Origin: Linyphia triangularis | Lineage: Eukaryota > Arthropoda > Arachnida > Araneae > Linyphiidae | Direction of reading: 5' to 3' | DNA length: 64,000 nucleotides | Assembly: GCA_963978545.1 (NCBI GenBank) | Contig: OZ021726.1 | Location: 55,039,959-55,103,958, forward strand | Shown: positions 57,701 to 64,000 of the stretch, piece by piece | Numbering within the stretch: the first letter of the stretch is position 1 | Layout of the letters: every line of letters starts with the position of its first letter | Made by a program: the position numbers and the translations under genes | The notes under the pieces: generated by a model | Databases searched by the model: none | The model's input: the letters and a program-made list of their open reading frames with translations, nothing else | What the model was told of the DNA's origin: nothing

Positions 57701-58957
57701 GAGTATTACTTTTTCACAACACACAAAGTGGAACATTCCTTATAGAATTTGATACCCATAAACAAGGAGAAAGGGACCCCTCCCCACCTTACAAACACAG
57801 GAAGTGAAGGACCTGGCTGCAAGCTTTTAGATGTTCTTTTCAAGGTCTCCGAGAAAGGGGTCGTTTATCCTCCAATATTCTTCAAGGTCATTATGATGGA
57901 GTCTTATTAGAGAGATGGGCGATGTGCGTTTTTATTGACATTTTCGCGAGTTCATGGCAAGAAAGCTGTTGCACCACTTACAATAGTTAATATTGTGAAG
58001 TTAATAACTGCTTTTATTTGACTTGAATTTTTTAAATATAATTTTACAGAAATTACACAACTAAATAATATTATCAAGCCTATACATAAGTGGGACCACT
58101 GTCCAAAAAGTGAGGTTGCCCGGGACCCCCCTGGCCCCCTGCACCAGCCGCCACTGCTGCAGAGTCAATCTAGTGAGTGAAACAAATAAAATCTTGTTGG
58201 AAAAGAAAAACTATATATCGACAGAAACCTGTCTTATGCTTAGCCATTTTAACAACTGATAAAACAATTGGTTCAGTGCATTTAATGAAAATCAGTTTAT
58301 ATTATTGAATTATAGTGGTAGTAATCAGAATAAATTTTCCAAGTTGCATAGTGAAACCATTACTAATTGATCTATAGCTATAGCTTAGAACATAAGAAGA
58401 CTGCTTACGTGTAACTTGCACTCAGTTGTCTCCACTAAAGAACCAGTTTCTAAACATTTCCTACTTTTGATTACAGGAAGCAATATCGAAGAACCTTAGA
58501 AAGTAAAATGGTTTTTCATAATAGGGGTCGGACTATTAATGGATATACTTTGGGATTTTCACCTTCATCAAATGGAAGATTTATTTAAAAAAAAATTTTT
58601 TAGTGACAGCAACTTATATGATTATTATAACATTCTCAGTTATCTACATTAATACAATATAAAATACATCTTGGTACTAACAAACTTTATTATGTAATGC
58701 CAACTTTTTAATGTTTCTATAAAAAAGCATTAATTCATAACAATTTGTGAAATCTAAAAGATGTTAAATATAACGAATTTGTGACAGCAACATAGTTAAT
58801 CCAGGCAACATGGTCTTATTTTTATTCCTTCCATAGATATCTGCTGTCTGCAGATACAAAAGAAGAGAGAATAGTCTGGTGCAACAAATTAAATGAAGCC
58901 CTCTCCAAGGTGCGAAAATGGGATGCACAAGCACTTCGTACAGTAGAAGACAAATAG
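30784..58957 (+). CDS. ANLN: anillin, actin-binding cytokinesis scaffold; complete
   Basis: Eighteen exons: 30784-30810, 31294-31387, 32289-32462, 34353-34825, 35397-35532, 35827-36159, 36788-37305, 38452-38821, 39488-39618, 43444-43686, 47433-47568, 48169-48327, 48694-48863, 48949-48999, 51160-51223, 51582-51694, 52753-53120, 58837-58957 (stop TAG). They join in frame to 1226 codons (human is 1124). The start MDLNDSFTE resembles the vertebrate MDPFTEKLLERTRAR; an in-frame TAA lies at 30778-30780, so this ATG is secure. Anillin cross-links RhoA, actin, myosin II and septins at the cleavage furrow and ring canals. Landmarks: [15 protein letters not shown] at about 139-153, [11 protein letters not shown] at 322-332 and [13 protein letters not shown] at 350-361, SFYRKQKQE at about 794-802, the homology domain (834-1064) and PH domain (1090-1218). 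The donor at 32463 is GTTGTA, a weaker form. Introns are heavily loaded with transposons. Confidence 0.95.
30972..31012. repeat. near-perfect 19-bp hairpin in anillin intron 1
   Basis: GCGATTATTGGCAAAAAAT is followed by a 3-base loop and its complement with one mismatch; flanks pair partly further out. It could be a tiny MITE or a structured intron RNA. The loop is too short for a canonical microRNA precursor. Confidence 0.6.
31388..32288. other. anillin intron 2, nothing recognised
   Basis: AT-rich sequence without delimited repeats. A polypyrimidine tract precedes the acceptor at 32288. Confidence 0.6.
32786..33204. mobile_element. MITE with CAGGGTTCC ends and 5-bp TSD TTATG, copy 1
   Basis: The ends CAGGGTTCCAAC and GAGGGGGAACACTG are diverged inverted repeats, and TTATG is duplicated at 32781-32785 and 33205-33209. 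The body has repeated CCTTGAAAATGCTTAGAGGT-like words and aligns along its length with 59137-59486. This copy is 419 bp with an extra AACTCGGATTTG to CCGCACCATATCGG segment. Likely a hAT-group element given CAG ends; the 5-bp TSD recalls the hAT5 group. Anillin intron 3. Confidence 0.82.
33210..34352. other. anillin intron 3 after the MITE, unclassified
   Basis: AT-rich; 33340-33860 is of mixed composition and may be old repeat, but no ends were found. Confidence 0.45.
36160..36787. other. anillin intron 6, nothing recognised
   Basis: AT-rich sequence without repeats or conserved frames. Confidence 0.6.
37456..37654 (+). mobile_element. probable solo LTR, 199 bp, 5-bp TSD TAAGA
   Basis: Starts TGTGCATTAAATC. 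A TATA box CTATATAAGC lies at about 37530-37539, CAGCAAGAG-type sequence about 25 bases later, a pyrimidine-rich stretch, AATAAA at 37618-37623, then a GT-rich end ACTTGTTTCT. This is the order U3-R-U5 of a retrotransposon LTR. TAAGA flanks it (37451-37455, 37655-37659). The 3' end is not CA, so the exact right border or class is uncertain. No internal retroelement genes. Anillin intron 7. Confidence 0.5.
37660..38451. other. rest of anillin intron 7, nothing recognised
   Basis: AT-rich sequence ending in a long poly-T before the acceptor at 38451. Confidence 0.6.
38822..39487. other. anillin intron 8, nothing recognised
   Basis: AT-rich with short homopolymers only. Confidence 0.6.
39619..40792. 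other. anillin intron 9 before the hairpin element
   Basis: AT-rich; an A20-like tract lies near 40138-40158. No element was recognised. Confidence 0.55.
40793..42958. mobile_element. hairpin (foldback) element interrupted by a hAT
   Basis: The right arm (42783-42958) pairs in its outer part with 40793-40909 (shared ACAAAGATCTCATGAATGAA, GCTGGACAAG, CTGATTCTAA) and in its inner part with 42559-42629 (CACTAGATGGCTCT, TGTGAAAGA, GTCTATTGA). Removing the 1641-bp hAT and one TSD copy gives an element of about 517 bp with arms near 180 bp and a loop of about 150. Terminal bases and its own TSD are not certain. Anillin intron 9. Confidence 0.68.
40910..42550. mobile_element. hAT element, 8-bp TSD TAGAAAAT, inserted in the hairpin arm
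   Basis: TAGAAAAT is duplicated at 40902-40909 and 42551-42558. The left end CAATGGCTGCTCATG and the complement of the right end, CAGTGGCGGCCGGTG, are diverged copies of the CAGTGGCGGCTCGTG end of 54613-58156, so the two are one family. The interior holds a CpG-richer block at 41000-41260 with GTTGCCATGGTAAT (an X-box-like site) and a TATATAA nearby, and G15 at 42486-42500. No transposase is seen. Confidence 0.78.
42959..44384. other. anillin introns 9 (end) and 10 (start), around exon 43444-43686
   Basis: Apart from the exon, AT-rich DNA without recognised repeats; TACAAAAAAA-type slippage repeats near 44080-44117. Confidence 0.5.
44479..46176 (-). mobile_element. Helitron-like element with a 148-bp-type minisatellite, copy 1
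   Basis: On the minus strand it starts TCTCTCTATATATAAGG after an A and ends CGGTTATTTAGCTAG before a T, as Helitrons do (5' TC, 3' CTRR, inserted between A and T, no TSD). About eleven tandem units of roughly 134-150 bp fill it, anchored by GTTAATCGAGATCGGAATAG and TTGGAACGTTTAACC. Units near the CTAG end (44590-45000) are most diverged. A GTGAGTGAGTGA run precedes the TC end. I could not confirm the usual 3' hairpin. Anillin intron 10. Confidence 0.6.
46177..46556. other. anillin intron 10 between two elements
   Basis: The stretch ends ACCAACCAACC at about 46415-46425, the tail signature of the window's SINEs. With the head-like CTGGTAGCTCGGTGATC at 44381, upstream of the Helitron-like element, it may be an old SINE split by that insertion. 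Confidence 0.3.
46557..47176. mobile_element. MITE with CACAGGTCTGCAA inverted ends
   Basis: The left end CACAGGTCTGCAA and right end TTGCAGACCTGTG are perfect 13-bp inverted repeats 620 bp apart. Beyond them the arms stay loosely alike (poly-T on one side, CAGTTTTTTGG on the other). No TSD is clear and no protein is coded. Possibly hAT-related, given CAGGTCTGCAAACT ends. Anillin intron 10. Confidence 0.6.
49402..50759 (+). mobile_element. hAT element with internally deleted, decayed transposase; 8-bp TSD
   Basis: The ends CAGTGCAGGATTTACG and AAGTCTAAATCCTGCCCTG are inverted repeats, each followed inward by GGCCC-rich sequence. The flanks TGATTGAG (49394-49401) and TGACTGAG (50760-50767) are an 8-bp TSD with one change. 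The interior codes a broken transposase (see 49491-50419). Anillin intron 14, inside the homology-domain coding region. Confidence 0.85.
49491..50419 (+). pseudogene. hAT transposase fragment (ZMYM/52-kDa-repressor type), broken
   Basis: The first block codes [35 protein letters not shown] and [20 protein letters not shown], resembling the middle of hAT transposases found near ZMYM-type zinc-finger proteins. A frame change follows at about 49930 ([19 protein letters not shown] continues in another frame), then an in-frame TAA near 50066-50068 in a region reading GVSA-stop-CQTYPEY. The last block, [20 protein letters not shown] then [14 protein letters not shown], is the hAT C-terminal dimerisation motif. 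The N-terminal zinc finger and catalytic start are absent. Nonfunctional. Confidence 0.85.
50768..51159. other. end of anillin intron 14, nothing recognised
   Basis: AT-rich with poly-T tracts. Confidence 0.6.
51695..52752. other. anillin intron 16, nothing recognised
   Basis: AT-rich, with a short TC repeat near 52052-52067. No element ends were found. Confidence 0.6.
53781..54607. mobile_element. hAT-like element A, 6-bp TSD CAGAGT
   Basis: The left end CAGTGATGTAAGTGCC and the complement of the right end, CAGGGATGCAAGAGC, are diverged inverted repeats; both are followed by TTGGAGCAG-type words (GATTTTGGAGCA, TTTTTGGAGCAGG, AATTGGAGCAGC). CAGAGT flanks the left at 53775-53780. The right copy starts CAGAG at 54608 and is completed by T at 58165, because element B inserted there. 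No protein seen. Anillin intron 17. Confidence 0.7.
54613..58156. mobile_element. hAT element B, perfect 8-bp TSD CTGCAGAG
   Basis: Ends CAGTGGCGGCTCGTG and CACCAGCCGCCACTG, each with GTGAGG and GGCCC-rich subterminal sequence, bound 3544 bp flanked by CTGCAGAG at 54605-54612 and 58157-58164. It shares its end sequence with 40910-42550. It contains element C (55885-57146), so its own length is about 2.3 kb. No intact transposase. G13 at 54689-54701 and G11 at 57254-57264. Confidence 0.9.
55885..57146. mobile_element. hAT-like element C, 6-bp TSD TATATC, nested in B
   Basis: The left end CAGGGGTCGCAGACGTCC and complement of the right end, CAGGGGTCAAAGTGAC, share CAGGGGTC; both lead into repeated TCCTATATTTT words. 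TATATC flanks it (55879-55884 and 57147-57152). A CpG-rich block at 56090-56190 with GTGACGTCACGTG looks like an internal promoter, followed by an ATG at 56278 and a 21-codon frame, perhaps the remnant start of a transposase. G13 at 56929-56941. Confidence 0.75.
58165..58836. other. end of anillin intron 17
   Basis: Non-repeat intron DNA, holding the possible alternative exon at 58477-58588. Confidence 0.5.
58477..58588 (+). other. possible alternative last exon of anillin
   Basis: A strong acceptor (TTGATTACAG) at 58476 is followed by a frame open from the phase of exon 17: about 37 codons starting [14 protein letters not shown] and ending GRFI-TAA (58586-58588). Using it would replace the last 40 residues, including the closing PH helix. 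No close AATAAA is seen and the peptide resembles nothing I know, so it may be chance. Confidence 0.25.
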
Positions 58958-59136
58958 GAATGAATTTTTTAATGCAATGTAGATCAAATTTGTTTCATTG
59001 CATATTAAGATCAAAATATAGCTTTTATGTAGTGAGAAAAATTATTTTAAGTGCCTTAAATAGTAGTTTCAAGATTTAAAAAAATATTTTACATTTTGCT
59101 TGCATCTATGTACCCATCAATTTTGCCCTGTTTGAA

Positions 59137-59486
59137 CAGGGTTCCCACGGTCATTGAAAGTCATTAAAAGTGCTTAATATTTTTGAACTTGTTTTCAAGT
59201 CCTTGAAAATGCTTAGAGATCCTTAATTTTTGCAGATGTTGTGTGGCCAACTGCAAAATTTATAAAAATACAACTCAGACTTACTATTCCCTGCACCATA
59301 TCAGAATTTTGTGACATATTTGTATTACGCATTCACCAACTTGTAACTTTTTTGGTAGAATATACTTTATTAAAAATTTATGTATAGATATGATGCCTGA
59401 AAACAAATTTTTAAAGGTCCTTAAAAACATTAATTAGGTCCTTAAAAGTCATTGTTTTTCATTCTGTGATTTGAGTGGGAACCCTG
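59137..59486. mobile_element. MITE with CAGGGTTCC ends and 5-bp TSD TTGAA, copy 2
   Basis: The inverted ends CAGGGTTCCCAC and GTGGGAACCCTG are perfect here, and TTGAA flanks at 59132-59136 and 59487-59491. It is the same family as 32786-33204 with internal deletions. It lies in the anillin 3' UTR region. Confidence 0.88.
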
Positions 59487-59520
59487 TTGAAAACTTGTTA
59501 TAAACAAATTGTTATTGTAC

Positions 59521-59526
59521 AATAAA
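59521..59526 (+). promoter_or_regulatory. ANLN: candidate anillin polyadenylation signal AATAAA
   Basis: This is the first AATAAA after the anillin stop, 563 bases downstream. If it is used, the 350-bp MITE at 59137-59486 is part of the anillin 3' UTR. Confidence 0.4.
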
Positions 59527-60988
59527 TATTTTTTATATGAAGGTTTTGCAATTCAATGAATGATACACAAGAAACTGATAAAAATTTCATAACGTTGAAT
59601 TTTTTTATGGTTGAATTTTAACACGTCATTTTAATAAGAACTAATCAAATATTTAAGACTAGCTGTTTGGCTCCAAGTTACAGAAAAATAGCTGTTAGTC
59701 CTGCTTTAACTTAAATATGAATTTAAAAATTTATCATTCAGAAAGGAAATTAGAGCTCAAAAACTACTTATGTTTAAAAGTTCATCAAATACTGTAAGTT
59801 AGTTTCTATAGCCAGTCATATTCTTTGTTTTATTAGTTGTATTTGAGAAGATAAAATAGTTCTGGAATAAAAGAAGTTTCCAACTAACTAACTTACTTCC
59901 CAATATTTTAGATGTGCAATACAAACCTTGCGCATGTTACCAGAGAGGGATAAATGTATTTCCATTTTTTTTTAACTTTCCCGAGATCATGCAATCCAGA
60001 TCTGGATTAAAATTTATAGGGGTGGGGACATGTGTTTTTTTACAAGTCTGGCAACCGCATAATCTGCATGTTCCAACTCCTCCAAACTATCTACTGTAAT
60101 CACTTTTGCTGCATCCTCAAGTGGCTATTCGGCGATATTTGTAGCCTTTTATTGGCAATTATAAGTAAAACTTGTTTGTTTTAAGATAGACAAACAATTT
60201 TATATTTTAGATAAAATAGCAAAAAAAAAAAAAATTAAGGTTCTAGTCAAACTTTTAAGGTAAATCTAATTTACCCAGCTTTCTATTTGTAAATATCGTA
60301 TAATTGTGTAAACATGCAACTCTCTGAGCCAAAAATTTTAAGTTTTGAAACAAACCAAAAAGAAATCTAAATAGATTGATTCAGGAGTATGCAAATTTAA
60401 TAAGAAATAATTTAATTGGGAAATAAACTTTTACTGGTTTTCTCCTTAAAAACTGTTCAATTTCTATCTTGGTATATATATATAGATTAATTTTTTTTAG
60501 TTTCAAGACAATTTTAATTTTTTTTTTTTCTTTTTGCAGTCTAATCAGAGGAGAAAACAGTTAAAATGTAAAAGGAGGAAAATATATACGTAGCATTATT
60601 TTGAACTAAGAAAAAAAAAGCAGGACAAGAATATATTTGTATGCTAATACAAATGTACAGAACATTGGCGCAGCTAGAAATTTTTTCTGAGCGGGTTTTA
60701 GACAAATTTAGTCTGATAAAGTTCACTAAAAATAATGAAATTGTAGAAAAAAACAGAGCTTCTCAGAAGAAAAAATGTGGAAGATTTTCACACCTGGCTA
60801 ATATAAGTTTATTCCAAATTAGTAAAACTGTTTACCAGAAGTTCTGAGTAGAAAAATTTCATTTATTTTGATTGCACTATTCAGCAAAGAAAGGATTACA
60901 TCATAGTTTCTCATTGCATTCTACTTCTAGATAAGAATTAGTATGATAAGATTATAAAATGAATAGAAATACTCAGTAAAAAAAAACA

Positions 60989-60994
60989 TTTATT
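60989..60994 (-). promoter_or_regulatory. TECR: candidate TECR polyadenylation signal
   Basis: AATAAA on the minus strand, 65 bases after the TECR stop, suggests a short 3' UTR. The gene is convergent with anillin, with about 1.5 kb between the two candidate signals. Confidence 0.55.
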
Positions 60995-61058
60995 TTGAAA
61001 GAAATGCGCATACAAGTAGGAATGCCATTAAACTGTTAGGTGCATGTGCTGATACTTT

Positions 61059-61186
61059 CTAGATGATAAAAGGAATGATAGCTTTTCGTCCTTTAGGATA
61101 CTTGGGAAATTCTTTCTTGTAGTTGCGGTGCTTGCCTTGAGCCCACACAGTCATCTGATACAGTCCGGCCAGAGTAAATAGACCAG
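61059..61186 (-). CDS. TECR: TECR, very-long-chain trans-2,3-enoyl-CoA reductase, last coding exon only
   Basis: On the minus strand an acceptor (TTTTCTATAG, ending at 61187) opens a 128-base exon that finishes a codon and then codes 41 residues to TAG at 61059-61061. GLYQMTVWAQGKHRNYKKEF followed by PKYPKGRKAIIPFII closely matches the C-terminus of human TECR (QMTIWAKGKHRSYLKEF, then YPPLRMPIIPFLL). TECR is an endoplasmic-reticulum membrane enzyme that does the last, NADPH-dependent step of each very-long-chain fatty-acid elongation cycle. The visible part is the end of the last membrane helix and the cytosolic tail. The remaining exons must lie beyond 64000; none is seen at 61187-64000, which is SINE and Helitron-like repeat. 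Confidence 0.9.
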
Positions 61187-61239
61187 CTATAGAAAACAGC
61201 ATAATTTTTAAAGTCATTTAAATGTACATAAGCACTTAA

Positions 61240-61740
61240 TACCAGGGGGTCATTCCATGTCAAATCAACCAATAAAAAATATTTTTGAACCTTTTTGATT
61301 TATATTTTGCTGATTTTTGATAATTAATTAAATATATGAAAAGGTAGAAAAGTTCTAAATTTTTAGATCAATAGTTTTTGAGATGTGGACCTTTGAAAAG
61401 GTGAAAATGAACAAATTTTGCAATGTTTTGATATCTTCAAACTTTTGTAGATTTATATTTATTACAGTTAGAGACATTGAATTTGTGCCACTCTCTTCTA
61501 TGATAAATAAGCTTTAATATGATGCCAAACATGACTAGAATTGTCACACACAAAAATTCTTTTTTGATACATCAAAAGATATTTTTTTTTTTAAATCTTA
61601 AAGTTATTTTAATTTTTTTGAAAAAAATATATTTTGAAGACATTAACTATTTGAGGGCCAAATTTCAGAATGGGACACAAATGGGTTCCTATAGAAATAT
61701 ATTTTTATACATATGATGATCATTGAAACTGGAGTATCAC
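61240..61740. repeat. unclassified dispersed repeat with a GGGGGTCATTCCATGTCAAA end
   Basis: CAGGGGGTCATTCCATGTCAA followed by long AT-rich sequence with TTTGAGATGTGGACC resembles a DNA-transposon end seen in many invertebrate genomes, but this is from memory of the motif. The other end was not found. It lies in the last TECR intron. Confidence 0.35.
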
Positions 61741-61817
61741 GTATTAGTATGTAGGCTGAAATGCATTGAAAGTATATCTGTTTGTCTATTTCGCAAGTTT
61801 AGTTCTAAAACCTACTG

Positions 61818-62001
61818 GTTCACCTAATGGCTGTGTGGCTAGAGCTCTGGCCTCGCATGCCAAAGGTGACGGGTTCGAATCCTGAGATAGGCATGGAAGC
61901 TAGTTGTGATTTGGAATCCACGTTATGCTGTAGGTCCCGCCCTGATTAACAGTCATTGTGCATAAAAATAGGTCGTTGAGAGCGTACAAACCAACCAACC
62001 A
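61818..62001 (+). mobile_element. tRNA-derived SINE, second subfamily
   Basis: Head CACCTAATGGCTGTGTGGCT, B box GGTTCGAATCC at 61872-61882, then ATAGGCATGGAAGC, a 100-bp body and a tail CAAACCAACCAACC. The head differs from the SINEs at 18901 and 21275, but TAGGCATGG and the CCAA tail are shared. No certain TSD. TECR intron. Confidence 0.75.
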
Positions 62002-62597
62002 AATCTAAATTTATGATAAAGCCTGATATTTATCAAATTTAACAAGGATTAATAACACATTAAAATTGTGTGCTAGTCATGTATTGGGCTTATATTATCG
62101 GCAAAAATATTAAACCATTTATAAATAGTGTTGGAGAAAATCATATGCAATCCACGTCAACAAAATTGCTAGATGAATTAATGTAATGGGCTCAAAATAG
62201 TAAAAGAAGCATTATGTAAATATTTGAAGCAAATTAATTGATGAAGAAATTCATAATCAGTGGAATGGGTACAATGTGATTATTATGAGTTATTGGCCTA
62301 GTGATATCGTTGAATTTCCTCTTGAAGCACTAATAGTTTTCTGCAAAATCACAATTACTAATTTGTATTCAGCTCAAATTTCTTTAAAATTCATACAATA
62401 CCCCTTTTGACATTGCCTATATATAAGCGTAAGTTTCATTAAAGTTTTGATAAAATCATCACTACTTTTAATTACTTTGACCAGGGTACTTCTGTTCTTT
62501 GAAATCCATTGGCAATGAGTTCATCAATTTTATTTTTCATCAAATATTTACATAATGCTTCTTTTACTATCTTGATTCCATCGGGGCACTCATTACA
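62002..62597. other. TECR intron between SINE and Helitron-like element
   Basis: AT-rich. No TECR exon and no delimited repeat. Confidence 0.55.
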
Positions 62598-63958
62598 TCT
62601 CTATATATATAAGGCAAAGCCCTCACTCACTGATTCACTCACTCACTCACTGACTCACTCATCACTAATTCTCCCACTTCCCACATAGTCACAACTCTGA
62701 AAATCGGCACAAATATCAACAATGGTAAAAATAGAAAAAGTAAACTATTCCGATCTCGATTAACCCACTTTAAGGGGTCGAAAAAGGGTTAAACGTTCCA
62801 AACGGGGGACATTCGAATATCCCACTTCCCACATAGTCACAACTCTGAAAATCGGCACAAATATCAACAATGGTAAAAATAGAAAAAGTAAACTATTCCG
62901 ATCTCGATTAACCCACTTTAAGGGGTCGAAAAGGGGTTAAACGTTCCAAACGGGGGACATTCGAATATCCCACTTCCCACATAGTCACAACTCTGAAAAT
63001 CGGCACAAATATCAACAATGGTAAAAATAGAAAAAGTAAACTATTCCGATCTCGATTAACCCACTTTAAGGGGTCGAAAAGGGGTTAAACGTTCCAAACG
63101 GGGGACATTCGAAAATCCTACTTCCCACATAGTCACAACTCTGAAAATCGGCACAAATATCAACAATGGTAAACATAGAAAAAGTAAGCTATTCCGATCT
63201 CGATTAACCCACTTTAAGAGGTCAAAAAGGGGTTAAACGTTCCAAACGAGCGATATATTCGAATGTCCTACTTCTCATATTTTCACAATTCTGAAAACTG
63301 GTGTGAATATCAATAAAGACAAACGCAGAAAAAGTAAACTATTCCGATCTCCGGTGGATCAAGGGGTGGAAAAGGGGTTAAACGTTCCAAACGAGGAATA
63401 TTCGAATGTACCACTTCCCAAAATGTCACAACTCGGAAATTTGGTACAAATGTCAAAAAAGGTTAAACATAGAAAAAGTAAGCTATTCTGTTCTCGATTA
63501 ACCAACTTTAAGGGGTCGAAAAGGGGTTAAATGTTCCAAACGAGGGATATCCGAATGTTCCTCTTCCAATGTAGTCATTTTTCTGATATTTTTTTGCAAA
63601 TGTTAAAAAAATAAGTCATTCCAATAACGATTAACGAATTTTTAAGGGATGAAAAGACGACGCAACATTGAAACTATACGAGGATTAACTTAATGTCTAA
63701 TTAACTTAATTCCAATACAGCTACTACTTTGAAATTTAGAACTAAGAGCAAACATAAACACAATAAACTATTCCAGTTTACAATTCACAATTATAAATTT
63801 CGTTTAAAATGTCAACAAAGGAAAGTTCCTATTTTGATAAATCAATTTGTCGGGATCGAAAAGGGAGCAAACGTCTGAAGTGTAGAATACATGAATGTCT
63901 TTTGATCGCTAAAATGCTAATGGTAAAATTTCGTAGCGCAGCACGGGTATTCAGCTAG
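62598..63958 (+). mobile_element. Helitron-like element with a 148-bp minisatellite, copy 2
   Basis: Starts TCTCTATATATATAAGG after A (62597) and ends GCACGGGTATTCAGCTAG before T (63959), meeting the A/T insertion rule of Helitrons. After an ACTCACTCACTG run come nearly identical units: CCCACTTCCCACATAGTCAC recurs at 62673, 62821 and 62969, and a CCT-variant at 63117, all exactly 148 bp apart. Later units diverge toward the CTAG end, whose last 350 bp match the complementary end of copy 1 (for example CGACGCAACATTG, TTTCGTAGCG). No Rep/helicase protein, so non-autonomous. Confidence 0.65.
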
Positions 63959-64000
63959 TTAATTCATATAGCAATTTTGTGAAGGTGAATTACATATAAT

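Larger units (their letters stand above)
52753..58957 (+). other. ANLN: anillin PH domain, split by a 5.7-kb transposon-filled intron
   Basis: Exon 52753-53120 plus terminal exon 58837-58957. [20 protein letters not shown] opens the domain (about residue 1090), followed by the conserved [22 protein letters not shown] and, after the last intron, [20 protein letters not shown], the closing helix. Anillin's PH domain binds PI(4,5)P2 and septins at the furrow membrane. Exon 17 is clearly richer in G and C than its neighbours and uses more GC-ending codons. The intron interrupting the domain is the one with the three-layer transposon nest. Confidence 0.92.
59492..61058. other. anillin/TECR intergenic, mostly unclassified
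   Basis: It includes both candidate poly(A) signals. 59900-60140 is less AT-rich and of unknown origin; TA repeat near 60472-60484. Confidence 0.5.

Noticed and set aside
60641..60847. Small gene with the acceptor-like TTTTTGCAG at 60540
   Set aside because: A single AT-rich frame with no partner exon, no recognisable domain and no clear poly(A) site between two convergent genes.
61187..64000. Further TECR exons
   Set aside because: I looked on the minus strand for the conserved segment before the final helix; only SINE, Helitron-like and AT-rich sequence was seen.

Overview
The window is eukaryotic nuclear DNA from an animal. It is strongly AT-rich, with short GT-AG exons in long introns full of mobile elements. 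Gene structure, protein divergence and tRNA-derived SINEs ending in CCAA repeats suggest an arthropod. My best guess is a chelicerate, perhaps a spider, but nothing here fixes the species.

There are three genes. (1) Positions 1468-24854, plus strand: the last 15 coding exons of KHDC4 (BLOM7), a KH-domain RNA-binding protein; its first exons lie upstream of the window. (2) Positions 30784-58957, plus strand: a complete 18-exon anillin (ANLN) gene, 1226 codons, with N-terminal motifs, anillin-homology domain and C-terminal PH domain. (3) Positions 61059-61186, minus strand: the last coding exon of TECR (very-long-chain enoyl-CoA reductase), tail to tail with anillin; the rest lies beyond the right edge. 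All junctions called keep reading frame. The genes have unrelated jobs (RNA processing, cytokinesis, fatty-acid elongation), and I see no operon-like or pathway logic.

Nearly everything else is intron or intergenic DNA colonised by transposons. Several elements can be delimited to the base from terminal inverted repeats and target-site duplications (TSDs): hAT-like elements (2398-3754, 12785-14686, 40910-42550, 49402-50759, 54613-58156, and nested or adjoining 53781-54607 and 55885-57146), two copies of a MITE with 5-bp TSDs (32786-33204, 59137-59486), a pogo/Tigger-like relic (8596-9538), two young SINEs with TSDs (18901-19070, 21275-21455), a probable solo LTR (37456-37654), large hairpin (foldback) elements (11470-11931, 40793-42958), and two copies of a Helitron-like element carrying a 148-bp minisatellite (44479-46176, 62598-63958). 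A degenerate satellite with a 344-bp tandem duplication fills 21560-22930.

The most informative structures are a three-layer transposon nest in the last anillin intron, a hAT inserted in one arm of a hairpin element, and the minisatellite-bearing Helitron-like pair. I did not find an undescribed protein system. The best candidates for unreported biology are the minisatellite-Helitron architecture, the transcribed hairpins, and a possible alternative last exon of anillin that would truncate the PH domain.
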